From: Trichopria drosophilae
Lineage: Eukaryota > Arthropoda > Insecta > Hymenoptera > Diapriidae
Direction: 5' to 3'
Assembly: GCA_030407085.1 (NCBI GenBank)
Contig: CM059587.1
Location: 100,931,001 to 100,995,000 of the forward strand
Length of the DNA stretch: 64,000 nt
Part shown: positions 23,321 through 36,700 of the stretch, piece by piece
Layout of the letters: each line of letters opens with the position of its first letter
Numbering within the stretch: position 1 is the stretch's first letter
Notes under the pieces: model-generated
Databases searched by the model: none
What the model was told of the DNA's origin: nothing
The model's input: the letters and a program-made list of their open reading frames with translations, nothing else
Program-made: the position numbers and the translations under genes

Positions 23321-24935
23321 GTGTATAAGGTGTGTTCCAGCAATGAACAGAGGTATCAACTTTCCGCCATTTTGTCGCGCCAATTTTGAATGCGACGAAG
23401 AAATGAAGAAAGAAAATAAATATTCTTTAGCTGTTATTACGTAATACTATTAGTCGGTTAATATTGGGCACAAAATATAATTTGGTGTTTTTTACACTTT
23501 TGTAACATTGCTAGTTCTATTTCTGTTACGAATGAAAATTGTATTTATAAAAAAGGTTTGTTAATTACCGTAGTAAATACCGTATTGAGGTTCATGCTTT
23601 TATGCTCTCATAATTTTTGAGTCACAACCGGACAGTGAGTAATGGTAATAAACCCGTTTCTCACACATGGAGTGCAAAATACTATTTTGCTTCTTATATC
23701 CCGGGATAAAAATAGGACTTTCTTTTCGTAAGAAGTAAAATAAATATATCCAAAGAGAAACTGAATTTGTACATAGCGACAATGGCCAGTGTATAGTCAA
23801 TTCCATTGTCCAAAAACATCTTATGCTCTGGGGCAAAGTACTGGAGGACCTTCGAATCAAAGCAGAAGAAAAAAAATGAGAAAAACAAATACTATGGGAA
23901 AATATTTTGAGAAATAGTATGGGAGAAATTATTACGCAATGTAAAAACATAGTTTTATCCAATGTATTGCTTAGCGTGAGAGCATACAGCATGGGAGAGC
24001 CCAAACATCTGCAGTTAACATCCGGCTAATTTAAAGTCCACTAAAAAGTAAATCAGGGCTTAAATTAGAAGACTCTCCTATAGTCATTTAGTTCACAATT
24101 CCTGAGCCGTCGTTCGCGTACGTCAACGTTTGTTTGACGCCGAAAATCATTCGGAAGAAAAGAAAATATATTTTAGAAGAACCTAGGAATTCTAGAATTG
24201 AGAATGCAAGTTTTATTTTAATTTATTCGTGTTCTTTTTAATTCCAAGAAGTTTGACTGTAACTGACTGTCGAAGTATCAGATTTTCTTTTTTTTTCGAG
24301 ACGATCGTTGGTTTGGTAACGCAGTTAGATGCTAAGGTTGATTTAATAAATATACGCTGACTTTTTGACAGTTTCGACCATGGTTTCGATCTTTAGTTAT
24401 AGTTCTGTGGTTTCGATTGAACTTCATAAGATACATCAAATTACTCTCCACTTATGTGTCCTCCCCATGCCTTCCAAAACATATTTTCTTCATTTGTGAA
24501 ATCCCTTTGCTTTTGTCATTTTAAAGCACTTTTCAGTGTCTTTGAAATTTGGCGGATGTTTCTTTCGGGATGTTCGTTATTGATTTTCGTCAACTTTTCG
24601 TTGCTGATGTAGTTGATGCATTGTTCTACCCCAAAATTATTTTCAATTCAAAGATTAACATGACTGTATAAGTTTGTTATTCCTTGCATATGAAAACCAA
24701 ACCAATATCTTGTCGAAAACGTTGAGAACAAACTATAACGGAATCGAGTTTTTCGATTCCAGGATATAATCTTTGTATTCATTGATCCATTTCTAAACCT
24801 ACAAAGGGTCTTTAGAAATTTCTAAGTCGGCTGCAATAGTCTCCATTTTAACTAGTCCACTTTTGGAGGCCGCATCATGCAGACTTGCAAACAATTCTTT
24901 AAGAGAATATGAGGTGGAATACTCTTTTTCTTTAA
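23321..24935. other. Intergenic stretch without genes
   Basis: The open frames at 23600-24004 (minus) overlap a degraded member of the GGGAGCAAAATAG repeat family (for example CAAAATACTATTTTGC at 23667-23682 and CCCGGGATAAAAATAG). The remainder to 24935 is unremarkable AT-rich sequence. Confidence 0.5.
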
Positions 24936-26147
24936 TCCATTAACGCCCAAAGCCCCAAAGAACACTTTTTCTTGCTATCAAAATCGAAGTTAAAAAAAAT
25001 TGAAAGGTACATATCCTACTATTTTCGAGGTCGCTCTTCAAGATTCCGAGGTCAAAATTGAGTTTCAGCCATCAGGAATTCTAATATAGCGCCGAATTTG
25101 ACAACAATTTCCATAAAATTCGAAAATATTTATTCTTAAGAAATTTTTTCGAGGCATTAGAATATAGGGATTGTATTGAAACGATGAACGATGGTGATCG
25201 GAATACTTGAATTTTAAACAAAAATTTTATTTGTATACCCCACATCATTCTAACGACTTCAAAATGGCGTCGACAATGAAAATTTCTTTCACTTTTAGAA
25301 GTTTCTGAACGCTCTAACTAAAAAACGACGAGCTTTTTCTAAAAAATTCTAAGAATGAAAAGTGCTTAGAATTCGTCGAGAAATATAGTTTTAATTTATT
25401 TACGAAAAATTCTGAAAAAAATTCAGTGTACTCTCTGACGAATTCTAAGAGTCTTCAAAAGTTGACAGCTTTCGAGAAAAAAAATCCTAAACTATAATAT
25501 TCCAAATTCATTTGCTCGAAAATTATCAACTTTTACAAAGAATTGCAAAGAACAAAATACTCTTAGAGTTCGTCAGAGAAAACACTAAATTTTTTTCAGA
25601 ATTTTTCGTAAATAAATTACAATTTTGAAAAAAAATGTTAAAAAAAAATTTCTGAAAATATCTTGAAAAAAATCTGAAAAAATTCCACTATATTTCTCGA
25701 CTAATTCTAAGCACTTTTTATTCTTAGCATTTTTTTTAAAAAGCTCGTCGTTTTTTATTTAGAGCGTTCAGAAACTTTTAAAGAAATTTTCATTGTCGAC
25801 GCCATTTTGAAATCGTTAGAATGATGTGGGGTATACAAGTAAAATTTTTGTTTAAAATTCAAGTATTCCGATCACCATCGTTCATCGTTTCAATACAATC
25901 CCTATATTCTAATGCCTCGAAAAAAATTCTTAAGGATAAATATTTTCGAATTTTCTGGAAATTTTTGTCAAATTCGGCGCCATATTGGAATTCCTGATGG
26001 CTGAAACTCAATTTTGACCTCGGAATCTTGAAGAGCGACCTCGAAAACAGTAGGATATGTACCTTTCAATTTATTGAACTTCGATTTTGATACGAAATAC
26101 TTGATTGAAATTGAAGCAAGAAAAAGTGTTCTTTGGGCGTTAATGGG
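24936..26147. mobile_element. TTAA-flanked foldback element with about 600-bp arms (piggyBac-like)
   Basis: The ends read TCCATTAACGCCCAAAG (left) and, as complement, CCCATTAACGCCCAAAG (right). They are flanked by TTAA (24932-24935, 26148-26151). The arms pair almost to the centre: ACGATGAACGATGGTGATCG at 25179-25198 is mirrored near 25868-25887, and AAAACGACGAGCTTTTT at 25322 is mirrored near 25739. There is no coding capacity. Arm identity is high, so insertion is relatively recent or arm conversion is active. Confidence 0.85.
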
Positions 26148-26465
26148 TTAATATGCTTGCAGAATCTTTCATTAATTGAAATGACTACAATTTTGAAGTC
26201 CTTCAACGCTTTATTGGATAGTTTTCTGGCCAATGAAAAAATCTTCTGTTCTTTACTTGCACAAGTCATGCAAATAGAAGGAGCTGTTTTTTTTTTTAAT
26301 AAATTTTATCAACGGGCGATATTGCCCTCGATATCGTCCTCGGCAGAAACCTACACCAAGTATAGCAACGATCATGTGCGGACTTCCGCCAGATAAACAA
26401 TATTGCAAAATGTAAACAAACAACGAAATGCGAGCTGTGCTTGAAATCGTTTTCGAAATATTGTT

Positions 26466-26536
26466 CCCTTGACGGGGATCGAACTCGCGACCTACGACTC
26501 CATAGTCCAGTGCGCTACCACCAGAGCCACGAAACC
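26466..26536 (-). ncRNA. tRNA-like sequence (SINE head or tRNA pseudogene)
   Basis: On the minus strand the order is TGGCTCTGGTGGTAGCGCA (A-box-like, 26511-26529), CTGGACTATGGAGTCG, then GAGTTCGATCC (B box, 26476-26486). The spacing is tRNA-sized, but the D stem has a mismatch and the anticodon stem does not fold cleanly, so a working tRNA is unlikely. The long minus-strand open frame (26253-26597) is a by-product. Confidence 0.55.
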
Positions 26537-27819
26537 GATCTTTTGTAAAAAATCCGCAGATTTTGAAATAATTTTGTCTTGAATTTGCAATATACACCTA
26601 AAAACAACAACGAGTAGTACACATTGCATAATATCGCGTTCAAAATGTTTTAGCTATAAAATGGTATCTGTCATTTTTCAGAATTTCAAAATGGCGACTT
26701 GTAAATACCACTAACAGATATGATTTTATCTATTATTTCTTTATTAGCAAACTGACAGAAGTTTTTATATCGGCAATTGCTCCACAACTTCAAATTTATC
26801 TTGTTGGGATCGTTGATTACAAATATGAAGTCTCATTTTCGAATTTCGAAACATAGAGTTCAATATGTACTTCGGACTCACCTGATAGTTTTGCCTCAAT
26901 TATTTACACCGAGAGAGAAAATATAGTTAATGGAACCATTTTACAAAAGTAAAGTACGGGATTACAAAAACAGTTGCCTTAAATTTCTGTCATGTCCACA
27001 AGGCAATAAAATTGATTTGTTTACTAAATCCTGATGCTTAAATATATAGTAGAGTACATAATCCCAAATCTTCCTCAATTTTACATTTAAATAATGACTT
27101 TAAATATTCTTTTGCAGTAAAATGGATGTAGTAGCTACTTATTATATGGCATGTTTTAAAATATTTCGAACTCTAAAAGTAACATACTGTCAACGACTAT
27201 TTTCCACATCGTTTTGACGTTTCTTAATAATGTACTGCACAGGAAAAAAGTTTGTGTTCAACTAAAACTTTGAAGTTTATGCTCAATACAACCCTGGTTT
27301 GAGTTCAAGACAAACATAGTTTATGCTGTGCCCAAACTTTTTCTTACCGTTTGGTTTGACAGTTTGTGTTCAGCACAAGCTATTTTTTTCGATGTGGGGA
27401 GGGAAATTTAAATTTCATGTAATTTAAAGTGTTCTGTATTTTATTTATAGCATTATTTTGTAACTTGATATGTAACATTTCTGAAATTTTCCATTTCCTA
27501 AAATCGCGTTCTGTGTCCAAGATTTGAATGTTTCAAATTGATGATTAAGTTCAATTCTATGTTTCCTAATGACTGTATTCCTTTGCAATTGTTGTTGGAT
27601 GTTGTGCTAGTTTTTAGAGTTCTTTTTGTTTCACCTACAATTCCGTTGTATTAACTTTGTCTCTGCCTTCTCTAATTATCGATCGAAGGTAGTTTGTATG
27701 ACCGGAACTGTTGGTACGTCCCATTTTTCTGTAAGCGTAAAAAAAGTATTAAGGAATAACCGACCTGATATCGGGTAGAAGTTTCTGTACAAGAGTATTT
27801 ACAAAATAGTTACAATTGT
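26537..27819. other. Intergenic stretch without genes
   Basis: I see no gene. The segment 26690-26860 has AAAATGGCGAC and GATTACAAATATGAAGTC, matching the recurrent module described in the findings. Near 27240-27370 is a diffuse inverted repeat built on GGAAAAAAGTTTG and CAAACTTTTTC. Confidence 0.45.
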
Positions 27820-29310
27820 ATTTAAAAAATAATTAACCTTTAATATAATTTTTTCAATTCAAAAGATCGAACGTGATGAAAATACACGCACATCCTAACA
27901 ATTTAGATTCCAAATTTCTCTTCGGATTTCTTTTAAAATTGTTCTCCAAAATTGTTCATCATCCAGAAATAAACGAACAATAAAAGAAGCACATTCGTTC
28001 GAGGTCTTCGGTAATTTTTTCTTTTCAATTTTGAGAAGATCCAACTTTACATTCGCGTCTACTATAAGCCCAAGTTGTTTTTAGTTGGAATCCCAGCAAC
28101 TTCATTATTGCAGACGTTATATTGGGCCAAATTTATATATGGCGTTGCCAATTGTATTCCCATAACGGCTCATGTACACGGCGAGAAAAGTTGGGCATTT
28201 TTTACTAGGGTCTCCTGCAGTTTTTCATGGTGTCTTTCCTATAATCTAGAATAATGGAAAATTTCTAGCCTTTTATAGTCTACTCCAGCAATTTTGGTTC
28301 GCAAAAATTACAGGATTGCCTATATTAGAAAATGACCAACTTTTTTCTCGGTATATATTGGGCAATAGATCTGCAACAGGTCTCTCAGTGTCTCATGAAA
28401 TATTACTGATATTTTTGACCAAAACTGCAGTCGATTGATGAAATATAATTCATGTGTTGTGTCCGTAATTCGTATGCCACATCTTCGCCATCATTAGACT
28501 ATAGTTTTCGGAGTTGTAACATTTTTTTTTATTTTGCAAGTGCAGATTTTCGAGGTAGGAATTTTAAAACAAGCTAGGCCATTGTCTTCTTTTTTGTACC
28601 AATTTTGACGCGGCATTCCATTCTTTGCATACCGAGGAACAATCTTGTATAAACGTGTAAGATTTTTCGACACTGTAAAGTGCATTTTCTCTATTTCGAT
28701 TTTGTGTTCTGTAATAACAAACAAATAAAGATTGTAACGTAACAATGACGCTTCGGCAATAACAAAAAATATTAGGATATTTCATCATATAGAAGCACCA
28801 AAAATATAATTATTTAAAAACATAATATGGCATTATATGACTTTCTTTGTCCTTTTACGTATAATAAATTTTGGGATTCCATGACATTAAATAAATATTA
28901 AAAAACTTCGCTGAACTAAACAGCATTAAAATTAATCTTACCGCACAACTTTCGATGTTCCCAAATGTACACTGTATGGAAGAAGTGTTCTGATGTTGAT
29001 GAGTGCAGTAAATTATGTTGATGTTAAGTCATCTGGAGCAGAGAATCCTGATTTTTCTCACATTTTTTATTTCAAATCCACTATATGTCATTTACTACGA
29101 TTTTCCCTCATATCCGTAATTCCTATTCCGCCTGTGACATTTTTCGTAGAAACAATGCCATTTTGTTTGCAATAATTTTTAGGATCCATCTTTATTTTAA
29201 AGCGTAATTATTTAAATATTTCCAACACTGATTTCAAGGGCCCCACTGGATTTTTGAAACACTGTTTCTAATCAGCTGTTCGATAATACTATGCCAGACA
29301 AGTGGAGATA
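27820..29310 (-). pseudogene. Broken duplicate of the F-box/FIST gene
   Basis: Two blocks match the gene at 19.2-23.3 kb. Block 1 (about 27820-28715, minus) keeps the splice acceptor (TTGTTTGTTATTACAG), then MHFTVS-NLTR, VCKEWNAASKLVQ-RRQWPS after a frameshift, the TYP...NRLQF region, AQYNVCNNE-AG and LKEIRREIWN. The initiator ATG is lost, frames shift several times, a miniature element interrupts it (28175-28354), and about the last 150 codons are gone. Block 2 (28942-29310) matches the 5' noncoding exon, including its GTAAG donor. Keeping the intron borders shows it is a DNA duplicate, not a retrocopy. Confidence 0.82.
28175..28354. mobile_element. Miniature inverted-repeat element inside the F-box pseudogene
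   Basis: The left end is TACACGGCGAGAAAAGTTGG. The right end, read as complement, is TATACCGAGAAAAAAGTTGG. It is about 180 bp and lies between conserved coding fragments of the pseudogene, so it inserted after the duplication. Confidence 0.65.
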
Positions 29311-30299
29311 AACCGGTATATTGTGATTCGACCCTGAAATAGTCATGTCCACCATTTTGAACGCGAGCGCCACCACGCGGTTAATTGTGTTGTTCATGCG
29401 TCCATGTTGGTGCAGCGAAACGCGCCAGAAGCAAACGTAAATGTGAACTTAAGTAAAGTTTTTTAATATATTATTAGTCCTATCTCTAAATCTGAAATAA
29501 TAAAAAATTACTAACATAAAAGGAAAAGTGGGTTACCATGAAATACTTAATCATAAAAACACTCGTAGTATATTAATAAAAATTATACTAATCGCAGTAT
29601 TAATCACTAACCTAATAATAAAAAATAATATTCGACTAATAAAATAGTAGTTTTTGACATTTTATTAGAAAAATGGATTACTAATCGAACGAGTAACCCA
29701 CATTTTGTTTACAATTTGGTAGTTTTCAACTGATTGAAACACAGAGAGTATTACAAATGGAAATAGTTTTTAAGTAAAGTTTGTTAATTAATTATTGATT
29801 AACGAAAAGAAAAAAAATATATAAATATTACAATTACGGGGATAAAACATGCAGTAAATCATTTTCTTCATGGGGAGGGATGGGAGAAGGTACAAGGATA
29901 CAATAATTTACTTAAGACCATTTGGTTAACAAATTATTAACTGATCTTTCTGAGAAGCATCTTTCCTTTAACTTTCTTATTATCCATTTTTCACAGTTTT
30001 TTTAGTACATATAATAAAATATAAAAGGTATTAACAAATCATTCTTAGCCCATGTAATACTTACAAATCTGCGCACAAACTTTTTAGTTAATGTATTAGA
30101 ACTATGAATAATTTCCAAATTAAAAATCATTATTATTTGTGTAAATAAAAATAAGATGAGTTTTCTCAGCTTTGATATTGGACAAGTTATGGATTCCATT
30201 AGACTTTCAAGACTACCTGGGTGCACTAACCGAACAATTCACCACAAAATTATAGAATGAAGTGTTCCTTACAGTTCGTATAAAATAAAATACGTTATT
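29311..30299. other. Intergenic stretch without genes
   Basis: AT-rich sequence leading to receptor gene B. Only a short unsupported open frame (30002-30226, minus) is present. No repeat is recognised. Confidence 0.45.
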
Positions 30300-30425
30300 A
30301 GAGGTAAATTTACGAAGCTGATGCTTTCGAGTGATAGTCATAAAATATGAATGAAGTCTTGCAAACCGCAGCAACGAAGCGACGATTTCTTATTGATTGT
30401 TTTTTCCTTCGTTTCAATGAATCTC
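30300..30425 (+). promoter_or_regulatory. Conserved 5' block of receptor gene B
   Basis: Contains GTCATAAAATATGAATGAAG, CGCAGCAACGAAGCGACGAT, TTCTTATTGATTG and TTTCAATGAATC. These match the blocks before genes C and A in order and spacing. It lies about 300-425 bp before the start codon. It is probably promoter or 5' untranslated sequence. Confidence 0.6.
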
Positions 30426-30725
30426 TTGTAGAACTATATACATGAAACTTCAGTGCCAGTTATTTCGTAAACTGAGAAAAGAGCTAAACCCAAGTACTGA
30501 AACGCTTCGATGTACTTAATATTACTTGGGAATTCATACGGACATTTTTAAGTCTTACGTTACTGAACTTAAAAACAATGACAACAATTATCTTTAGAGT
30601 ATCGACTTTGGACATCTGTATGACGTTTACTTTGATCTAAATGCATCAGTCTGTACTGGTTTTAACATTTTAGTAGGGAATTTTGAAGGAAATTTTTTGG
30701 AATCTCACATACCACGAAGATCAAA

Positions 30726-33700
30726 ATGCTTGAAACTAAGTGTCTTAGTATCGAATCAGGAAATAAAGGTACTTTTCAAAATATTAAACGTTTTGCTGTT
30801 ATTTATTAGTTATTTTAATCTTTTTATCAACATCGGTTTATTTATTAAATATAAATTATGTATCCCTGGTAGAAAAGCAGATATTACTTACACTGTTAAA
30901 AGGAAACACATTAAATTTAATGAATATTTAAAAATATATGTTGGAACCTATTTCAATTCCCACGTTAAACCACTTTTAAGCCAGACTTTAAATTTAATGT
31001 ACACATAAAATGTCGTGTATGGACCTTAAATTTAATATTATTCTCCATAGAGTTTCATGTATACCCCCAAAACATCGATCACTGCCACCAAATGGAAAAT
31101 TCAATGCAAAAATTCATTTAATGTACAGTAGCCTTGGTAGAATCCTTGGCCAGTTTTTCATACAAAATGTAACAAAATCATGGATTGTTTTTCGATACCT
31201 TTTGTAGATAAATTGTGGACAGTTTACACTTTGATTGATGAACAACCTAAATACTTTTTATCTAATTTCTAGACGAAAATTTAGGTAATATTACGTACAT
31301 GTTTTTTTAAGATAACTTGAAAATTGTCTAGATACTTTTTATGCAGTTTCTGTTCAGTTTTTCTCTATTTTTTTATAGTTTTGAAATAGATGTTCTTTTA
31401 GTGTAACTATTATTGCGAAAAAGATTGAACTTCGTTCAGCAGCTTTAATATGAGTATAATGGTCATCATCATCGTCATCCTTGACATCATCATCATTATC
31501 ATCATCACTGCTATTGTTATTATTTTCTATTTTCATCAGTTACTTGATAGGAGTTTATATGCTCAGCATAAGCAGATAGGTTTTCTTCATAATTTTCCTG
31601 AAGTGCTTAATATAATCTAATCGGATTCTATGATCAGTAGCGATAGAAAACAATATAATTAACGGACGAGAAAGAATGATCTTATTACCAAACTTACGCG
31701 ATGCAGATGGGTGATTATTGTCTTTCAATTTAATAACAAGGTATACAATTTTTCCAAGAAACGCGGTCATTGCAAAGAATAACAATCGTGAAACGTAAAC
31801 AACATATCTCAAGGATTGTAAACGGTTCGATGTATTTGATATGCGCCCTTCTCTAACCCACATTTATTTCATACATATTTTGAATAATTTTGCAGAACTG
31901 TTATTATGTAGGATTTTTTGACAAATTTATGAGCCGTTTTAATCTATTTAATTGTATCTAATGACGCTGAAGCTAACAGCAGATTCGCAGCAACGGATTC
32001 AAGAAAACTGTAGAAATAATTTCTTATTAAAAATTACTGGCATTTAAACACTTTTGACAAATTTTATACAAATAATCTGTTTTTGGCAATTTTAATGGCT
32101 GAAAACCATAGTTTTTTCGAATCAGCTGCTAGCTTCAGCGTCATTTGTATCCACTATGTACAGAGTTTTGTAACAAAATATTGATTTTTTGAGGTGTCTA
32201 TTGCCTATAGTTTGTAAAATAAGGAGGGCCTCCTGTATATACATTTGGCAAATATATGTTTTATGTTCCTTGAAATTTCATGCATATATAATTGAATATT
32301 AGCAAGAGCACATTAAAGTTAGTGCGTTTACTGATAAAATGTTTGGTTTTTAATACTCCCATATTATAACAAATTCGAGATGATAATTTTGAATATAATA
32401 TTTATGAATCTAGCATTAGCGATCATTTCTAATTAGAATGTAGCCCTCTATCGATGGCAGCAGAGTTCCATACTTATTCTCGAGATAAATGACGATGTAA
32501 CTTCTTAGACTTTTTCTATTCAGGCAGTAAACATTACAAAACCATCTAGTAATCAGAAATAATAGCAATTTTTTCAATCCACAAGTCCGTCCCAATATTA
32601 CCATCAGGAATGGTCAATATTTTTCTTCGTGTCGATATTCGCCGCGTTCATAACCTCAAATATGATTTGATAAACTTTTTTTATATATACTGTAAATTTT
32701 AAACGGTAAAAGTAACATTATGACAGCTAAAACTTTTTACTGTCTGTATAATATTTTAATACCAAAATTCGTTGTTTTTATATGTAAGTGAAAAAATATT
32801 TTTGTATATCAAATTTTTGTTTTAAATAACTTATTTCATTTTTATATCGTGCAATTGTAGGTATGATTGAAAAAAAAAGTAATTTGAATAATCATTTTCG
32901 TTTTAGATTTCGAATGGGCGATTGGACTGAACCGTACCTGCTTCGCAATTCTCGGTGTTTGGCCGGAATATAGACCAACTTTTCGTCAAACAATACACGC
33001 ACCATTTCTGATACTTTTCATATCGATATGTCTGTTAATACCTGAATTGTGGGCACTGATTCTGGTCATCGATCATCTTCCACTAATCTTTGATAATTTA
33101 TTCTTCGCGTGCGCATTTTCTACACTCAAGCTCGTTATATATTGGCAAAGCAAAGAAAGTAACGTTGGATTTTTAATGTTTATTGTGTATTTACTCAAAA
33201 CTCTGTGATATATAATGATAATCTTGAATCAATGAATTTTGATCACTATGTAACTCAATAGACTTGAATACAGCATTTACGGAATTGCTTTTATATTCCG
33301 AATATAGATAAATAGGATATTCAATTTTAGTTTATTTAACTAAGCATATATAAGTCAATTAATTTATAAAAAACGTTATGGATTGTATGGGAAAAGTTTT
33401 AGTTGTGGTCATCAATGTTTTTTTGTAAAACCTTCAACTAACAATTCGAATTCAATGAATTTTGTTGATATGACTAAAAATATAAAAAAGTATTCACTTC
33501 AATTTTTTGTATTTTTTAAAATATTAAAAAAAAAGTAGTGTGTTTCGTCCTTATAGGTCCAAACCTAACCTATTTTATCGCTGGAAAAAGCAACACGTGA
33601 CACGACCATAACCACAAAATCATATTCTCTTATTTTCTACATGATAGGTTATCCAACAAAATAACTCTGCAGATAATTTTTTGTAGATCATAATACAGTG

Positions 33701-36700
33701 TTTAATAAATTCATTTGTATCATTTATGAATAAAAATCAGAAGTAATATTGAATTTAAGAGTTTGCAGACATCATAGTGATCATCACACGCGACTGGCAC
33801 AGAGGCAAATTCGATTGGGAGCGCGACATCATGTTAAGAGTAGCAAAACGAGGACGACTGGTCACAATAAGTAGCTTTTTCGTTTTGCTTTTTATCTCCG
33901 TTGGATTATTTGTTGGCCCTACCTTGGGAATTGTTTTGCGAAAAGTGAATAATATTACCGATGGTGAAGAGCGCCATCTACCGATGCAATCTATCTATCC
34001 GTTCGATGTGTCTCAAACTCCAATTTTCCACTTAATGTTTCTCACGCAGTTTTTTTGTGGTATAATTGTAAGTACGTGTTTTTTCGGAACTGCTGTCTTT
34101 TTTGCTTGTGTGGTATATCACATTTGTGGACAACTAGAAATCCTGTCTTTGAAAATTAACAATTTACACGTATCGGAGAATAAGGAAGACTTCAGCGAAA
34201 CCAGCTGGTTACGTTCTATAAAAGTGCTGGAAAGAGATCTTGGGGATATCGTAAGCAATCACGTGCATATTATTAAGTAAATACACTTTTTAATTATTTT
34301 TCATTTATTAGACAAAACATTTAACTTTGCTTGATTTTCGACTAATTATTATTACGGGTGTCATTCTGATACAAGTATCGGTAAACTATTGTCATTTTTA
34401 CGGTCATTGGTTACGATTTCAAACATTGAACATTCAAAATGGCGGATTCATCATGTCGGGATCATTTATCATAAACATGACTTCAAAATCCTTGACCAGC
34501 ATTTATTATATATTGTCAGGGCTTATATCTTAGGGTTTAAAGTGTAAGAAATTGCTTTTTTGTGCATATTTGCAAAATCATTAAGTGAAATAATGATTTT
34601 TAAAAATAATTCTGTGTTTTCTATTTATGTCTTTCCTACTTTTTATATCAGTGACATACACCTTACACCACTATGTAGTCTCTGACGGACCACCAATACG
34701 AGTTATTTTTCATATAACGGATGATAATTTTAATTGCGGGTAAGAAACCAGAGGTCATAAGTAATAATAGAAACAATATCTTCCTACTTTTCTGTAAATA
34801 AATAATAACTAATAAATTCGGCAATTGTCAAAATTTAATTGGACTTGATAACCTTATTCGAACCAAATGAGAAGGGTTAGAGCGACCTATGGCAAAAATT
34901 ATGACAGCGGTCCAGTCACACTACTATCACATTCAACGGCTACGCCATCTACGATAATTAATGGGAAGTTGGTGTGGTACGATCGGTCGGTACGGGATCT
35001 GTTCCGCCTATATATTTAAATCATTTAAGGTACTTTTAAAAAGATAATAAGTTATTATTCCCTCGTTTGATGGAAATTTTATAACCCTTTCTAAAGCTAT
35101 AAAGTATAATTTAAATCGTAAATGATTTGACAGATTATTGTAAAACGAATCCGCCATATTGGATTTTACAATTTTATTAAATCGGCATTTTATTTATAAG
35201 TTCCGAGGGTGCTGCCGATTAGATACATCCATTTTCAACGGAATTAGCACAATTATGCACTGATTACGAATATGACTATGAAAACATCATCAAGGTCATT
35301 TATAAGGTAAAAACTGAACAAAAACAAAGAATTTTTTCATGTCTTTCGCATTTATTTTAAGAGATATAAATAGGATATTGAAAAATATAGAGGATAAAAT
35401 ACAAAATGTATTGTAGTTTGTACAAAAATTGGTATATGAATTTTTTTTCATAGTATCACTTTTGCGGTATTAATGATGATATTATTTCTTTTTTTCAAAC
35501 ATTTTTCGTCAGAGGTATGAAAATAATGTAAAAAAACGCGTTTATTCACTTTTGACCTTGAAATTGACCTTGGCGCCAATGTCCATGGCTATACTCGTAA
35601 TAAACGGATGAAAAGACGTATATGGGTAAATCTATAAAACTTTGATCTTTTATAATGCCCTGAGTTTATCATTTTTTAATAAGAAATTATTAACAGAGTG
35701 TCAGGTATCGGCAAAAAAATGTTTTGAAAGTTAACTGTTTTAAAGAACTTTTATTATTTCTTGAGTAAAAAATAAAATTCGTGTTGAGTTCAATTTAGAT
35801 TTCGCACACATAGATAAGAATATAAAAGAACTGAATTTTGTTGTATTTTTAAGGACGATTGGCGTAGTTGAAAGGTTCTTTAGGCTGCAGTTACTCGTTG
35901 AAATATTCGATATGTCATTTCTAATGTGCTCTTTTGGATTTCAAGTTATAAACGTAAGAACTCTATTAATGTATAAAATGAATTGTAGCATGTAGAAGTG
36001 TGACATATTCAGTCGAGTATTGCATAAATTTTAATACTGACTTTTTATAAATTAATCTTTAAATGTCCATGTGTGCAGAGTCTTAATGAAAGTGGTGGAC
36101 TGACAGGCTCAAGAATACTTTTTCCGTTGATGGCAGGAATAAATATGTTGTTGCATTCGTTCATCTACTGTTTCAGCGGCGAATTACTATCCAATCACGT
36201 AAGTTTAATTATACCTGGGCCATTCCATATGAAAAGCAAATCGCTGAGTCCACTTGTGGTTTGATTCGATTCCAACGGTACAGGGCTCAAATTTTAGCAT
36301 TCTGTATTTAGAATCGAAAGTCTTGTGGTACTTTTTTAAATTTTCAAAATGTCGTAACCTACAGCGACATGTGTAATACTACATTACGACTTCCATTCTT
36401 GAAACGTTTACGGTTTTTAATTAAAATTGGCAAAAACATACTTTTCTTATGTTTCTGAGGTCAGCCAAATCTTGATATTGGGTCATTTGGGATGGTCCGT
36501 TATAAATCCGATTCTAGTTTTTTCAAAATTAAAATGGCGGATGTAATATCGAGGGCTAAAATGCGAAAAGTTGTGTTCGAAAAATTAAGTGTCAAAGAGT
36601 TTTTCGATTTATTTGATCTTTGAAGAACTAGCTTCGTATCAGTGACCAAACAACTCAGGAAGAGCCATTTTCATGACCTTATCAATACTTTTCGAATTTC

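Noticed and set aside
31354..31536. Acidic Asp/Asn-rich open frame on the minus strand
   Set aside because: It arises from an ATC/ATT microsatellite.
36212..36500. Possible miniature element with CCTGGGCCATTCCATATGAA at its left end
   Set aside because: The proposed right end (near 36485) pairs only weakly, so borders cannot be supported.
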